Source: Guillardia theta CCMP2712
Lineage: Eukaryota; Cryptophyceae; Pyrenomonadales; Geminigeraceae
Reading direction: 5' to 3'
Assembly: GCF_000315625.1 (NCBI RefSeq)
Contig: NW_005434656.1
Coordinates: 586,176 to 650,175, forward strand
Length of the DNA: 64,000 bases
The notes beneath the pieces are model-generated. The model ran no database searches, was not told the origin of the DNA, and saw only the letters and a list, made by a program, of their open reading frames with translations. Below are positions 45,346 through 57,405 of the stretch, in pieces. Numbering within the stretch: position 1 is the stretch's first letter; every line of letters starts with the position of its first letter. The position numbers were made by a program, and so were the translations under genes.

Positions 45346-46716
45346 CTCCTCAACCCCGAACAATTGTGACGGGGCACGAGAGGCAGGATTATAATGCAAG
45401 TCCTGGAGTTGACTTGTGCTCGCTGGGCCCCTTGTTTCCGATTCTTGGATTCTCCTTGCCCCGTATCACTTTATCTTTCTCCGTGAATTCTTTTACTTTT
45501 CTTTTCTTGTTGAGCTGGACAACAAAAGATAAGAAACAAAATCTTTCAGGTTCTCAGTTTCCGCACAGCTGGTCTGAATTTGCTGTTGCCTCGCCAAATC
45601 TCCGTATTTTGGTTTCTCACGATTTGTTGATCTTATTCGTTTGTCACTCTTGGTTTCATACCTTCTGTCACTGCTCTCACTCTCTTTTGCTTTTTATCTC
45701 AAATGATGTATTTTTATCCGTTTCTTATTGACTCTTGACGTCAATTCTTGAATCCTTTGTTGTTTTGCCTTTTTCGGTTATCAGAATGAAATATTGTCCA
45801 TCTCTTTTGTGCTGTTTCCCCTTCTCTTCTCCTTGCTCCTCCTGAAGTGCTCTCTAGTCTTTTCCCGCCTATCTCCTGTCTCTTGCCTCGCCCTCCTTCT
45901 CGCCCTCTCCTCTCCTCTCAACTTTCTCGCTCCCCCTCCTTCTCAGCAGTCCAACCACAAACCATCGAAAAATCCGAAGAATCCACAATCAGTACCCCAC
46001 CCCACCCTCACATACTTAGTACCCCACCCTCAAATCAGTCATTAAAAATACCCACCCTATCACAAGTGATTTTAAAGACCCTCACCCACTCTAGATTTGA
46101 GTCCATTTGGCCCGTTACAGGTACCCCTACCTACCCCCCTATCACACAACCCCTGTACAAATGTACCCTGCTGAAGATGACCCTCATCTGTCACACTTTG
46201 TGTCCGTTACCCCCTTTTTTACATGGTTTTCTAGGGGTGGGGGTGATTTTCCCCTGAACTCAGGTACGCGTGGGTTGCGAGAATGGGGATGGCGGGGGGT
46301 CCGTATCCTTCATGTCCTGACGCGATCCTTCATGTCCTGACGCAAGCAAAGATCTCTCCTTCCTCTTGTCTTTCTTGATCAAGTCGAACTCCTGCGAGCG
46401 ATGAGACTATGTGATGTCATATGAACACGGCTGCAAACAATTGTATAACCCCCGAGCACCTGCCACAGATCTTCGAAAACGATCAGAGAGGTTTGAAAGA
46501 TTTACAGATCAGCTCTTCGCATTCAACAGGAAACATCCTGTCAAGATTCACGATCTTTGAACAATTTCTTCACTCCTTGCTGAAATACAATCGACTCTGT
46601 TGTATTTTACAATTTGACCGAATAAACACTACGAGAATGTCATTAGCAGCCCCCGCCCCCCTCTTCCGTCCGCGTCGTCAGTCAGGAGGAAAGTCAATGC
46701 GCGAGTCCCTCTCTGC
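45346..46716. promoter_or_regulatory. Intergenic: AT/pyrimidine-rich then CACCCC-rich
   Basis: 45450-45800 is T-rich. 45985-46260 contains repeated ACCCCACC, CACCCT and GGTACCCC words upstream of the kinase gene. A 20-bp unit (atccttcatgtcctgacgcg) is tandemly duplicated at 46305-46343. Reading frames here look non-coding. Confidence 0.45.
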
Positions 46717-49714
46717 TCAGATCCTCCATGCAGTTATCGGGACAGTGAAGCCAACGATGCGAGAGAGCACACTCCCGCCTGCCGAGATCATGATGCCGAT
46801 CATGAGGCGGAAGAGAGACTCTGAGAAGGGAAACCCCAAGACCTGCAGCCACCGTCTCGTCCTTGCAGAGAGGAGGAGAGTGACTCACGTGCAGCGGCGA
46901 GTGCGCGTCCTTCTGTGCAAGCCTGACGACGTCCTAGCCAGGATTGGATCAGACGATTAGAGTAGTGAAGCAGAGGAGGACAGGAGGACAGGACTTGATG
47001 ATACTTGGTTACAAGGAGGGCATGATACGAGGAAAGAATAGAGAAGAACAGGAGGGAAGTCCCGCTAGACAAGAAATCAAAGGGAGACGAGGAAAAGAGA
47101 CAGGCACAGGGTTTGGGCAGAAGAAGATTTACCAGGTACTTGACCGCTCTCTCAGCCTGTTCCTTCACTGCCGGATACTGCAAGAAGACAGAGTTAAGAT
47201 GAGAGCAGGAACAAGGAGGAGAGGATCATGATCAGAGAGATCACATCTGAAGCGAAGGAGTGTAGCCTGCCGACCAAGGTCACAAGAGCAGCATCGCCAG
47301 CCTGCAGGATCTCACTTGAGTTGCTCATTCATCAGCACCGCAGGATCGTGTAGAATGTTCTGGGTCGAGGACGAGGTGAGTCTGCCGTCAGCTCCGATGG
47401 GAGCCTTACATTGGTCCTCGCTCCCAGCTGTATGATGCGGGTGACGTCCCTTCCCAGTATGAAGGCCAGCATCAGGGCCTGGAGGCGTCGATTAGTTCAA
47501 GGGCCCCGACTCAGAAAGCGGGACCTGACAGTCCGATACCCCCAGGAGCTGGGCGTTCCCTCCTCCCCGAAAGAATGCAACGACCTTGACAACTTTCAGT
47601 TGAGCAGGACGGGGCAGGGGATGCGGAGCCTTACGAAGTGCAGGAAGAGTACGCAGCAGACCAAGAACGAGACCTGGAACAAAATCACTAGCGACCCCCT
47701 GTCAGCTGTCAGCTTACAGTGACTATGAAGTCGACGGATCGAGCCAGAAACGTGGAAGAGTTCTGCTTCTTGATGTACTGGCGGAGGACCAGCCATGCTC
47801 GTACCTGCATACCGGCCCGTCATGCGGGCAGAGACGGGGGAAATTTAGGACCTGAGAAACAGAGGAGATCGAGAGATGTGGCAGGCAGGCTCGTCGAGCT
47901 GCGCGCAAGTCGAGGAGAGCACAGAGGTATCTTGCTCTTCGATTTAGCCGCCGGTAGGACTCGACAGCTACGTTTGTGCTGGGCTGATCTCAGGAAGAAG
48001 GAGGGGAAATAAGAAGGCACCATGTCAGGATGCCCATTCCCATCACGAAGTTCGCCAACGTGCAGCTGACCGTAAGCGCGACCTCGGCTGTAGAGGAGCC
48101 GAACGCTGCCTGAAGGAAGCACAGATGTCACGTGAAGTGGGTCGAGGCCAGAAGACGACGGGGGACCCGCAGCAGCTCGACGGGGGGTACAGTGAGGTCT
48201 TGGAAGCGCATCCGAGGACAAGTCGAGTCGTTGGGGAGACCCAGGCAGAGGGTCATAAGGCGATGGGTGGGAGCCGTCATGGCAAACGCCATGGCGCCGA
48301 AGAACGGGAGCTGCAGAAGCGATGATGGGAGTGATACCGCAAGGAGACAGGACCTGCGAACTCTTCCGCTTCTGCTCTTTCCTCGCCACGTAAACCTCGC
48401 GGCACAAGTCGTACAGCGATACGGTGAACGTCTTCCTGTTCCTGCAACAAGATATTCAGACGGGAAGGACCAGCAGTAAGGGCGCACGAGTCAAACACGG
48501 TCAGCATTTCGTTCTGCATGTAGTTCCACTGCTCCTGGAGCTCCTGGAACTGCTGCTCACCCGGTCAAACCCTGACCATCATCATCTCCCAATCTTACGA
48601 ATCTGAACGACTCGGACATCTTGCGGTTCGTAAGATCATCTGTAGACGACATCGGGGAAGGGTTGTCCCCCTTGTCCAGCTCAGCCCCGTCGAGCCCAGA
48701 CTTGTCGAGCTCGGCCTTCTTGTCATTCGGAGAGACGTTTGACATGAGGTCTTCGAGGTCGTCGAACGAGTACCTTCCCAGCCGGTCAGGCGAGTAGATG
48801 GCTGAGTACGTGGCCTGGCGACAGAGCATGAGGGGCTGGGAGTGGGAGGAGGGGGCCGACCAGGATGATGAGGTAGAGGAGGAGGACCTCCCTGGTCTCG
48901 TAAGTGTCCTTGCCGTTGTAGTAGAGCCAGTAAGAGCCTGAAGGCCTCAGGTGAGTGACAACAAGCTCGAGCAGCCTGGAAGATCGCACATGCGATGATC
49001 GTCATCAGCAGGATAGAGCAGAGCACCTCCTGCCACGCTCCTGCGTCAGATGCTGCGAGGGAAGCCGCGGGCCGCACCAGCGCCTTGCCGCTAAAGAAGA
49101 GGATCTTGAAGTGCTTTCCTAGATGGAGCAGGCAGCCCTTGGACCTGGCACTCGAGAGGATGGGGATGGAGAGGAACGCTGGAGCCACCGCCAAGTGAAT
49201 CAGCAGCTGCAGGAATCTTACCCACCTAATCTCCATCTTCGCCGCACTCTCCCTTCCTGGCATATCAGACGGGAGGAGTAGGAGGAGAGAGGAGGGACCT
49301 GGACCGCTGGCGGTACAGAGAGCTTCCTGTCGCCAGGTCCTCGACGAGAGAGAACTCGAAGAGCAAGGGGATGCGGTTCTCGAAGTCAGCAGGCTCGGAC
49401 CCCCTCGCCTCCTCGTGCTCGTCTGCCTGAGAGCTGTCATCGTCGATGGCAGTCAGGCCTGACGCCCAGCTTGCGCTCCTCTTCTTGAGCATCTGAGGAT
49501 GCTGCACCCCCTCCGACAAGCTCGAGCCTGCAGCCTCCTTCTTCCATCGCACTCCCTTGATCGCAGGAGACACGAGGTAGTGGGGGAAGGGATGGTCGAC
49601 TGCCGGCCTCTCGCTCTCCTCGTGCGGATTTTCCCTCCCTGCATGCTCGCACGTCCCATCTGCTGAGGGGGAACTGGGAGCCGACGAGCTCGCCACCCGT
49701 GTGGCGTCCGCCAT
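46717..49714 (-). CDS. Multi-pass membrane protein, family not recognised
   Basis: The ATG at 49714 starts a 130-residue polar N-terminal region (MADATRVASSSAPSS...) containing HYLVSPAIKGVRWKKE and FENRIPLLFEFSLVEDLATG. Downstream exons carry hydrophobic segments: FLQLLIHLAVAPAFLSIPIL, WQEVLCSILLMTIIACAIF, SLLQLPFFGAMAFAMTA, LANFVMGMGILTWCLLI, VSFLVCCVLFLHF, ALMLAFILGRDVTRIIQLG and SLFRLMIGIMISAGGSVLSR. The protein ends GFTVPITAWRI with the stop at 46717. Between them are soluble pieces such as YNGKDTYETREATYSAIYSP, FDDLEDLMSNVSPNDKK and QFQELQEQWNYMQNEM. Exons are short and some junction phases remain unresolved around 48300-48500. At least seven membrane helices suggest a transporter, channel or receptor. 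I cannot name the family. Confidence 0.55.
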
Positions 49715-49977
49715 CGTGGGAGAGCGCGGATCGGTGAAAGTGCCGATGATGAGAGGAGGGAGGCAAGGAAGGAGAGGAGAGAGGGAGTGTGAGGGGAAGG
49801 GACGAGGAGAGGCTGGAGAGCTGCTGGAGGGCAGGGAGCGGCGAAGACGGGCGGGGGCAGCGGCTCGATAGGTGGCCTGGGGAGGCAATGGTTCAAGAGG
49901 TCAGAAAGGGATTTCTGCAATTTCGGAGGTAGATTTGGCGGGAGGAGAGGGAGGGAGGAGGAGGGAAGGAGCAGCAG
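49715..49977. promoter_or_regulatory. Divergent promoter region between the membrane protein and PDI
   Basis: 263 bp separate the two ATGs. The sequence is purine-rich (GAGGAGAGG) without obvious hairpins. An upstream in-frame ATG-less reading of the membrane-protein exon extends to 49888, so the exact start is uncertain. Confidence 0.35.
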
Positions 49978-51647
49978 ATGAGGAGGTCGCGTCAGCTCTG
50001 GATGCTGCTCGCCATGTTGGCGATGGCGTCAGGTGCGAAGGACAGGCGAAGCAGCGGGGAAGCAGCGGGAGTGGGCGGGGGAGCGGGAGCGGGAGGAGGA
50101 GGTGGGGGGGGAGTGGGCGGGGGGTCGGGACTGGGAGGAGCGGGAGCAGGACCTTCCGGCGGGGAGGGAAGGGAGGAGATTCTGGAGGAGAGGGCCAAAG
50201 TCATGCCCGTCTTCGTCATGTTCTATGCTCCGGTACGAGTGGGCGACCAGGTCTATCCTCTGACGGCCCCGCAGTGGTGCAATCACTGCAAGAGGATGGC
50301 GCAGGCATGGAGCGAGCTCGGAGACCGAGTGAGGAAGTCGAGGGAGATGATCCATGTGAGCTCTTCGTCTTCCTCCTACTCCTTGAGTACCACCACCACC
50401 AACAACAACAACAACAAACTCCTCCTCCTCCTCCTCCTCCTCTTCCTCCTCCTCCTCCTCCTCCTCCTCCTCCTCCTTGGTTCGACTGCCAGCTCTCCTC
50501 GTCTCTCTCCTCGTTCCTCACTGCAAAGTACCTGTGTAGATCACCAAGATAGACTGCACGTCGACCTACGGGAGCTCGACGTGCTCCCGGCATGGGATCA
50601 AGGCATATCCTACCATGAAGCTTCTCTTCAACGTCCCTGAGGTACTCCTTTCCCTCTGACCACCGTCTGATCCCCCGGCAGGAGGAGACAGTACGCGAGA
50701 TCAACTACAAGCGAGCGAGGACGAGCGACGCTCTCTTCCATTTCGCACAGGAAGCGGCGGCCAACCCTCGGAAGCTCCAGGTCCCTTGCCATGAGCCGGT
50801 AAAGCTGCTGAAGCTCGTTGACAGGACAAGATCAATGCGGAGGCAGATGAGACGGCCCAGAGGTGCCTTGCGCCTCCTCTCTCTTGCCAGGTGTGACTGA
50901 AGCAATCTGCATACAAGATGGGTTCACCATCAGGAAGTGGAGAGTAAGGTTGTTTGCCATTTGTTAACCACACCCGCCAACAATTTGAGCAGGGGCCCGT
51001 CAAAGAACTTTCTGACTACAACTTTGACGAGATAGCAAGCGAGTATGTATCCTCTCAGATGTATCCCGGATGCTCTCCCTCTATACATCAGTTGCTCCGC
51101 ATGTAACCAGCCCGAGCAGAGACGGAACCGTAGTCTTCGTCCAGTTCTTCGTGCCGTGGGTGAGGGAGAAGGGCACACGGGGTCAGGATTGTTTTATCTT
51201 TACTCAGCCTGCAGTGTGTCTACTGCAAGAAGCTGAAACCCACGTGGGAGGAGCTAGGTGGGGGGTCTCGAGACCTTGTTGGATCCTGACACAAGGAGTG
51301 GGTGCAGGGCTCGAGTTTGCTGAGCTGCCGGACGTGATCATCGCCAAAGTTAACTGCAAGAAGCAGAAAGTAGTCTGCAAGCATCACGTAGGGAGCTCGG
51401 GTGTGCGGGGAGTCATGTGAAGATGGCGGTCCAGGTACAGAAGGGTTATCCGACGCTGAAGCTCTTCGTCAATGGGACGGAGAGTCAGGTTCGAAGTAGG
51501 CAGTGGGTGTGCAAGACTTGACGCCTTTGCCAGTATCTAGGGCCGAGGGACCTGTCTTCCTTGAAGTTTCACGTGGAGAAGTCGCTGTGGAGGGCTGGCT
51601 TCAAACCGGACGAGTACGGCAACCTTCAGCAGTACGCAAGCCCATAG
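49978..51647 (+). CDS. Protein disulfide isomerase-like protein with two thioredoxin domains
   Basis: Eleven exons in phase (49978-50232, 50275-50355, 50540-50641, 50682-50780, 50825-50890, 50993-51042, 51111-51159, 51215-51257, 51308-51387, 51435-51488, 51534-51647) encode 330 residues. A signal peptide (MRRSRQLWMLLAMLAMASGA) is followed by a Gly-rich linker. Domain 1 has PVFVMFYAP then WCNHCKRMAQAWSELG, ITKIDCTSTYGSSTCSRHG and the cis-Pro motif KAYPTMKL. Domain 2 has VVFVQFFVPW then CVYCKKLKPTWEEL, VIIAKVNCKKQKVVCKHH and KGYPTLKLFVNG. The protein should act in ER disulfide formation. No KDEL-type tail is present (it ends QQYASP). In both domains a phase-0 intron falls beside the active-site Trp. 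The third intron-containing gap holds ACC/AAC/CTC triplet runs. Confidence 0.85.
50389..50478. repeat. ACC/AAC/CTC trinucleotide runs in a PDI intron
   Basis: Short ACC and AAC runs are followed by about 20 CTC triplets, entirely within the intron 50356-50539. Read through, it gives poly-Leu. Confidence 0.85.
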
Positions 51648-51715
51648 CGATCAGAGGCTCTCGAGGCCCGAGCTCCCGAGCAACATCACCCTTTCAAGAT
51701 GTTTCATTTGTTCGA

Positions 51716-54700
51716 TTATACAGTCCCAACCTCCAGCAGAAGAGATACCTCCTCCACACATCGCTGAAGCGACCTCTTGTTTCGCATCAGCATCAGCACG
51801 TCCTGCACGAGCTCCTGGCGCTTGTATCCGAGGATCGTGCCGGTGCTGCCAGTGGGCTCGTCTTTCAGGCAGAAGGACTGGTACAGGAGCATCTCGCACA
51901 GCTCCCTCAGCCGGCTCTCCAGGTCCTTGTCGATCAGATACTTGACGTACAAGTCCAGCCAGTACTTGAACTCCGAGCTGGAGTTGAGCGTCATGGAGGC
52001 GGCCAAGAGCGTCTCCACATGTGCCAAGGTGATCTGCGAGGTCTGTAGAGGGTCCATGACAATCATGGCGGGGAGATGCTGGGGCTTCACCCCACGGCTG
52101 GCGAGTTCCAAGGCCTTCCGCAGGTGGCCCTCATCCCCTCTCGCTTCCCCGCTCAACCGATGGTGTGAAAAATACTCCGACGACCGAAATTGACTCTCTG
52201 CGATCCTTACCATGCACTTCATACCCTTGTGATACGCGTAGCACTGTCCATCGCTCATTCCCACGATCGGTTGACCGTCACCGGTGATCCAAAAGTTGTC
52301 AACCTCCACCCCCTCGTGAAGCACAGCATGGATATTCGCTGAACAAGTCTCGGTCTGGCTGACCACATCCCAAACTCGGATGTTCCCGTCACAAGTCAAC
52401 ACACCAAGGAACGGTTCCATACCCTTGCCGGCTTGCAGGCATGTTGCCTGCGCTGAAAGAGCTATTGCTGGCATCATTCGTCGACCTTTCGTGCTGTAGA
52501 CGTATAGGCATGACTCTTTGCAGGTAACAGCGCTGAACCTACGATTCGCACTGACAGCAGTCACATGCTCCTTGAAGTAATCCCGCCAGACCTCAGCGCC
52601 ATCTTCCTTCACGCAGTTCACAACGCTCCAGTCATCCGCTCGAGAGCAGTTCAGGTAGAGAGACCCTTGCGAAGAGCTGCCCAGTCCGTTTGAAGCAATC
52701 TGAGAGTCGCTGCCACTACAAATCTGCAATGTGATCGTTTCTTTGTGCTTCAGGGGTTTTAGGACTTGAACTGGAAGGTTGATTACATTATCTGCTGAAG
52801 GAAGTTGTCCGGCGAGAGCCTGTCTCTTATCTCTTGTTCCATCGCCTTTTGCACCAGATGCCGCCTTTCGCTTCTTGCTGTCTGACGTTGATACGGAAGT
52901 TGTGCTTGAATTTTCATTTTGGATTGCCTCTGTGTTGCTTGGATTACTACTTTCGGTTGTAGGATTGGGCGATGTCAATGATAAGCTATTAGTTGATTGT
53001 TTCTGGCTTGCTGTAGAATTCTCAGAAATTGCAGGTAACCCATTCTCTTGTGAAGATGATGCTTTTTGTGGCTGTACCGTAGTGTGTGAATTAGTACTCG
53101 AGCTTGCAACTGTTGTTCCAGCTGATACAGGCAAGCTAGAACTTGTGCTGCCATTTTGCATTGGCTGGGAAGCAGGCAACGAATTCTGTACAGGGGAAAT
53201 TTCTACTATCGAAGGCTGAACCACTTTCGGGCAAATTCTTCTCTTTCCACCCGAGGTTCTGGTCTCCTCCTGTTTCGAGCGAACAACTGTTTCCTTCATT
53301 TCGCTGACTGATACAGTGTTCACGGTTTTCGCCTCTGTTTGCCGAGATTTCTCAAAGTTGAGTTGAGCTAAGTCTTCAGGTAAATCAAGCTCACCACTAT
53401 TCGCCGTCTGATCACCATAGTACTTTCGCAAGATCTTTTGCTTTTCGTCGGCTAAGACCAAAGATCCGATTTCCTTCGCAGAGAAGAAGATGACTGCCAC
53501 TGTCCCATCATGGCTGCATGCCGTCAGGATGTAACTATTCTCTCCTCCCCAACTTATGTCGTAGATTTCCTGGTCGAACAATTCCTTGATTATCGTCAGG
53601 GGCTTCCCCTGCCCATTTGCAGACCAGATTGTGAATTCACTCTTTTGTGATCCCATGGCACATACTGCATCAATCTTGTTGTTTCGTTTCAAAAGCTGAG
53701 GGTGGAATGAAGCCACAGTCACTGGAGCACTACATTGAAAAACAACACATCGTCACTCCAGTGGGAATGCTCAAAGGAAACTCTCAGCCTTACCTCCATC
53801 CTTGCATAGTAGCGTCTCGCTCCCATCGCGCGTCATCATCTTTGCCTCCATCGCGTTTCAAAAGTGCGCAGGTGTACTTGTTGCTTATGAAGGCGTTCAC
53901 TGTCGCCAGATTCCTTCAAAACAAAAGTAAATGGACATCGAATGGCCGTGGCAGTGCAATCATTACTGTCCATCCGGCGACCAGCTGAGCCTGAGGAACA
54001 TTGGCTCATCAGGAGCCTCAATGTATCCTGCTGTGTTCTTTACTTCTTTCTATTCAAGAAAGAGTAAGAACATCACAGTGACAACCTCCATCATCCACCT
54101 GCCAATCTCGAACCCTCCAGACGACAGTGCTCTTTTCTTCACCGCCGATGACTTGTGCTGCTAGATACTTACCGATCGGATCCCAGGAGACTCCCTTGAC
54201 CATTCCATTCTCGCGCAACTTTGCCACAGGCACATTTCCATGAAGGTCCCAAACAAAGACGTAGTTGTCCAATCCACAGGAAGCAAGTCTAGTCCCATTC
54301 GGACACCAGGCTACATGCAGTACCTACAACAATCTCACCAGGGATGCATCCAGACTCCTTGCAGCATTACGTCAAGTTCGTGTCCTCGGAAGGAATGCCT
54401 GACAATCCACTCTTCGTAGCTGAGGTTCTTGTTGCCAAGCGTCTTGATAGGGTTGGCATAAGTGTAGCCGAGATGCAGAACTAAGACAGTCTTGTCTCCA
54501 GCACAGCTCGCAAGAAATCTCCTGTGAAAGTGGAAATGTCATCACATACCAGGTCGGACACTATCCCATGCAAGTACCCGCAAGGGGACCACCGCACGCA
54601 GTTAACCGCCTCAGTATGATGGTTGCAAGAGCTCAACATCTTTGGCGATGTACTGTTATCCTGCTTGATACATTCCATGTTCCATATTCTTATCATGCAA

Positions 54701-54851
54701 TCTGTGTAATGCTACATCAGTCTGCGCTCGTTCGAAACGAAAGATGACCTCCACCGCCTGTCGCTAGTCTCGATGAGTCAGGTCGACAATGCACCGAGTA
54801 GATAGGTGTTCGATTATCATGAGAAACCCACTCTGGCTTTACAATCTTCAT
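51716..54851 (-). CDS. HIRA: HIRA histone H3.3 chaperone subunit
   Basis: The ATG at 54851 starts MKIVKPEWVSHDNRTPIYSV, the typical HIRA N-terminus. Small exons between 54.85 and 53.75 kb carry seven-blade WD40 sequence: MIRIWNMECIKQ, HHTEAVNCVRWSPCG, FLASCAGDKTVLVLHLGY, VLHVAWCPNGTRLASCGLDN with YVFVWDLHGN, and KGVSWDPIGKYLAAQ. The long last exon (51716-53730) has further blades (TIWSANGQGKPLTIIKELFD, YDISWGGENSYILTACSHDG), the B-domain-like GGKRRICPKVV motif, a Ser/Thr/Asn-rich linker of about 150 residues, and the C-terminal Hira domain with LCVYST-type and VWDVVSQTETCSANIHAVLH sequence. HIRA with UBN1 and CABIN1 partners deposits H3.3-H4 independently of replication; the B motif binds ASF1. 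It is convergent with PDI, 68 bp apart. Confidence 0.9.
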
Positions 54852-55372
54852 TACTGAATCTGGATAGAGCATGTCAGTTAAGCTGGAACCACGACAACAC
54901 TCGACCGTGTTTCTCCTCCTGTCTACAACGAGCAAACATTGTTTCAAAACTACTTCCTCTTCTTGTCAACATAGCACTATCACCCTCAACGATGTCCCTA
55001 CATGCCTCCCCCCCCATGAACAAGGCAGTCTCAACATATCACATCCTTCGCTTCTCTGTATATCCGGCTTCCTGCCTAGGTTTGGCAGGAGGGGAGAGAA
55101 TTGTGCGAGCCAAGCTCCTCAAGCTCCCGCCAAAACTTCTCCTACCCCTCATACTCCACCCCCACCCCCATCAATTCCAGGCCCGATTGTAATAGCAGTA
55201 CCCCACGAATATCGAAAGAGCTTTCCTACCTTGTCCACCCCTCCCTCAGACCCCACCCACCACCTTCTGCCCCAGGTTCCAAGAGCTCTGAGGCGAACCT
55301 CTGAAACATGGCCGTTACAACGGTCTGTTAAAGGCGTTACAAATGCGAACGATAGGGCGTAACGGTCACACC
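54852..55372. promoter_or_regulatory. Divergent promoter region HIRA / ankyrin gene, CACCCC-rich
   Basis: 55130-55270 contains CCACCCCCACCCCC, GTACCCCAC and CCCCACCCACCACC words. A GTTAC-rich stretch (55310-55365) with GGCGTTAC/GCGTAAC words lies immediately upstream of the ankyrin-gene ATG. Confidence 0.45.
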
Positions 55373-57193
55373 ATGGATTCGCTTCATGCAGCGGCGAGAG
55401 CAGGAGATCTTAAGGTGAATGCAAACGCGTCCTCCTTCCTTCTCCTGCTCCAGCTGCTTCAACTGCTTCAGTTGCTCCTTGTCTCCATCATTCCTGCTCC
55501 TGCTCCTGCTCCTGCTCCTTCTTCTGCTGTTCATCACTTGATCCAACTGTGGGATTCCGCCATGCTGGCTGTTATGATCCTCATCCTCATCCTCGTCCTC
55601 GCGTTCATCATCACTCTAACTCCGCCCTGTCCTCCTCTTCATCCTTTCATTTCCCTTTGAAGTGACAATCTTCCATAAAACATGGACGTTTCATTTGCCT
55701 GTTGTGTGTGTCGCAAGTTTCTATTGATTGCCTTGATCTTGTGTACAATTCGTCTGCCGTATATTTTTCCTGATGTGAGTTTTTGTACACTTATAAGCTT
55801 GAACATGCTGTTTCACTTTAACCATCAGACTATTCCTCCTCGATTGTCTCAGTGACTTGCATTTTCGATTCAGGAAATTGAGCGTATCCTTGCAATTCCA
55901 GACGGGAAAGCTCCTGATCCCAACGACAAGGACAATCTTGGGAGGACTGCTTTGCACATGGCAGCATGGGCAGGACATGCAGACGTTGTGCGGAAATTAT
56001 TAGAAGTTGGAGCTGATCCTAACGCACACGCCATGGACGATATGACATGCCTGCACTTTGCCTGCCAAAAGGGGTCGGTGGCATGCATCTCTATCCTCAT
56101 CGAGCATCAGGCGGATCTTGAAGCTCTTGACAGGTGAAGTTTTGACTTCCGTTGTCATTTGGCGATCTGAGTACTCTCGCAGGAAGAAAAAAAATACTCC
56201 ATTGCACATGGCTTGTGAAAAAGGACACATTGAAATAGTGAAGCTGCTTGTGGAAGCTGGGAGTAACTTGAAGGCCAAGAACAAATTCCATAAAACTCCT
56301 TTTGATGCTAGTGCAAATGAAGAAACGCGAATGGCACTGCCAGGAGGTTTTAGCAAGGTTTGAGCAATTGATTCCACAAACATGAGCCACTGACCCTTGT
56401 TTTGAAGGTCAAGGGGGAAAAGAGCAATTGGCGAGAAAAAGATCAAGAAGGTTTCAACAAAGCTCAGGAGGAATTGCAAGCCATGAAAGAAGAAAAACGG
56501 AAAATGAGGGAACTAGCAAAGCAGCAAAAAGCTAAAGAGAAACAATTGAAGGGAACGGAAAATGATGAGGATACTTTGAACGTCGACGATGAAGAATCGC
56601 CATTCGCTGTGCCTACAAAGTCCAAGGCAGAGCAAGGCAGCATGTTGAAAAAGAGAACAACCCCAGAGGAAGTTTCGGTGGAGCCCCCTGCAAGCAAATT
56701 GGCAAAGACGGAAGACGATGCTGTCGAGAATGATTCGGATGCGAAGGAACAAGGGCATGCAGCTTCAACTTCAAGTGAACAAGCCGGAGCTGCTGCTGCG
56801 CCTGCGCGTCCTGGTACTGCAGCTGATCAAAATGGAGCTGGTCAAGATGAGACGACAGCCGAGGTTGTTTATCTAGGCGATTGCGATTTGTTGTTGTCAA
56901 CTGACGCAGAAATTTATCAGCTATCACGTTTGTTAGCTAGCAGAGGCGACATTGAGGATATGCTTATTGACGAGCCAGACAATGAGGTTCGTAACGTTTC
57001 AACAACTTCTTATTGTTCTTTTCTTTTGACAGTTTTCCTTTTGCCCCCTGCTCTTTTTAGGAGCTGTTGTTGATGAAATCGCAAATCGATCAGGTTCTAT
57101 TTTTGATCGGACCCTGTCGTTTGACTCACTGTTGTCTTGTGTCAACAGGCCATCGCCCTTACAGAGGCGCGTCGGCAGAAGCAGAGAACCTAG
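55373..57193 (+). CDS. Ankyrin-repeat protein with an acidic/charged C-terminal half
   Basis: Six exons in phase (55373-55414, 55874-56133, 56183-56357, 56408-56986, 57061-57093, 57149-57193) encode 377 residues. The first exon encodes only MDSLHAAARAGDLK, the first helices of an ankyrin repeat. The first intron is 459 nt and holds a TGCTCC microsatellite. Repeats then read NLGRTALHMAAWAGHADVVR with KLLEVGADPNA, MTCLHFACQKGSVACISILI and NTPLHMACEKGHIEIVKLLV. Residues about 160-210 form a charged helix (EELQAMKEEKRKMRELAKQQ). A low-complexity acidic part follows, then a conserved-looking helical end (LLSTDAEIYQLSRLLASRGD, ELLLMKSQIDQ). It is probably a scaffold; the partner is unknown. Confidence 0.8.
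55436..55532. repeat. TGCTCC/CTTCAG-type microsatellite in an intron
   Basis: Short runs of TGCTTC/CTGCTC hexamers in the first intron of the ankyrin gene. Confidence 0.7.
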
Positions 57194-57405
57194 TCCTAAC
57201 CAGGGATCTGGAACAAGTCGGCCCACTCCGGCATCGCCCCCGGAGCCTCGAGGAACAAGCGCTGCACCGGGTAACTCTCAAGTTTGCCGCAGTGCCGTCA
57301 CCCCGCTAGCCAGTATTTTGTTTTCTAAAAAAAAAGCCTATCACCGAGCCCGCCTATCAGGATGATGGCGCCAAAAATTCTCCAGCAAACCACATAGCAA
57401 AGAGG

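Noticed and set aside
45700-46960. Several + strand ORFs of 75-180 codons
   Set aside because: They have pyrimidine-rich composition, no domain and no splice context; the 3' part overlaps the last exons of the minus-strand membrane gene.
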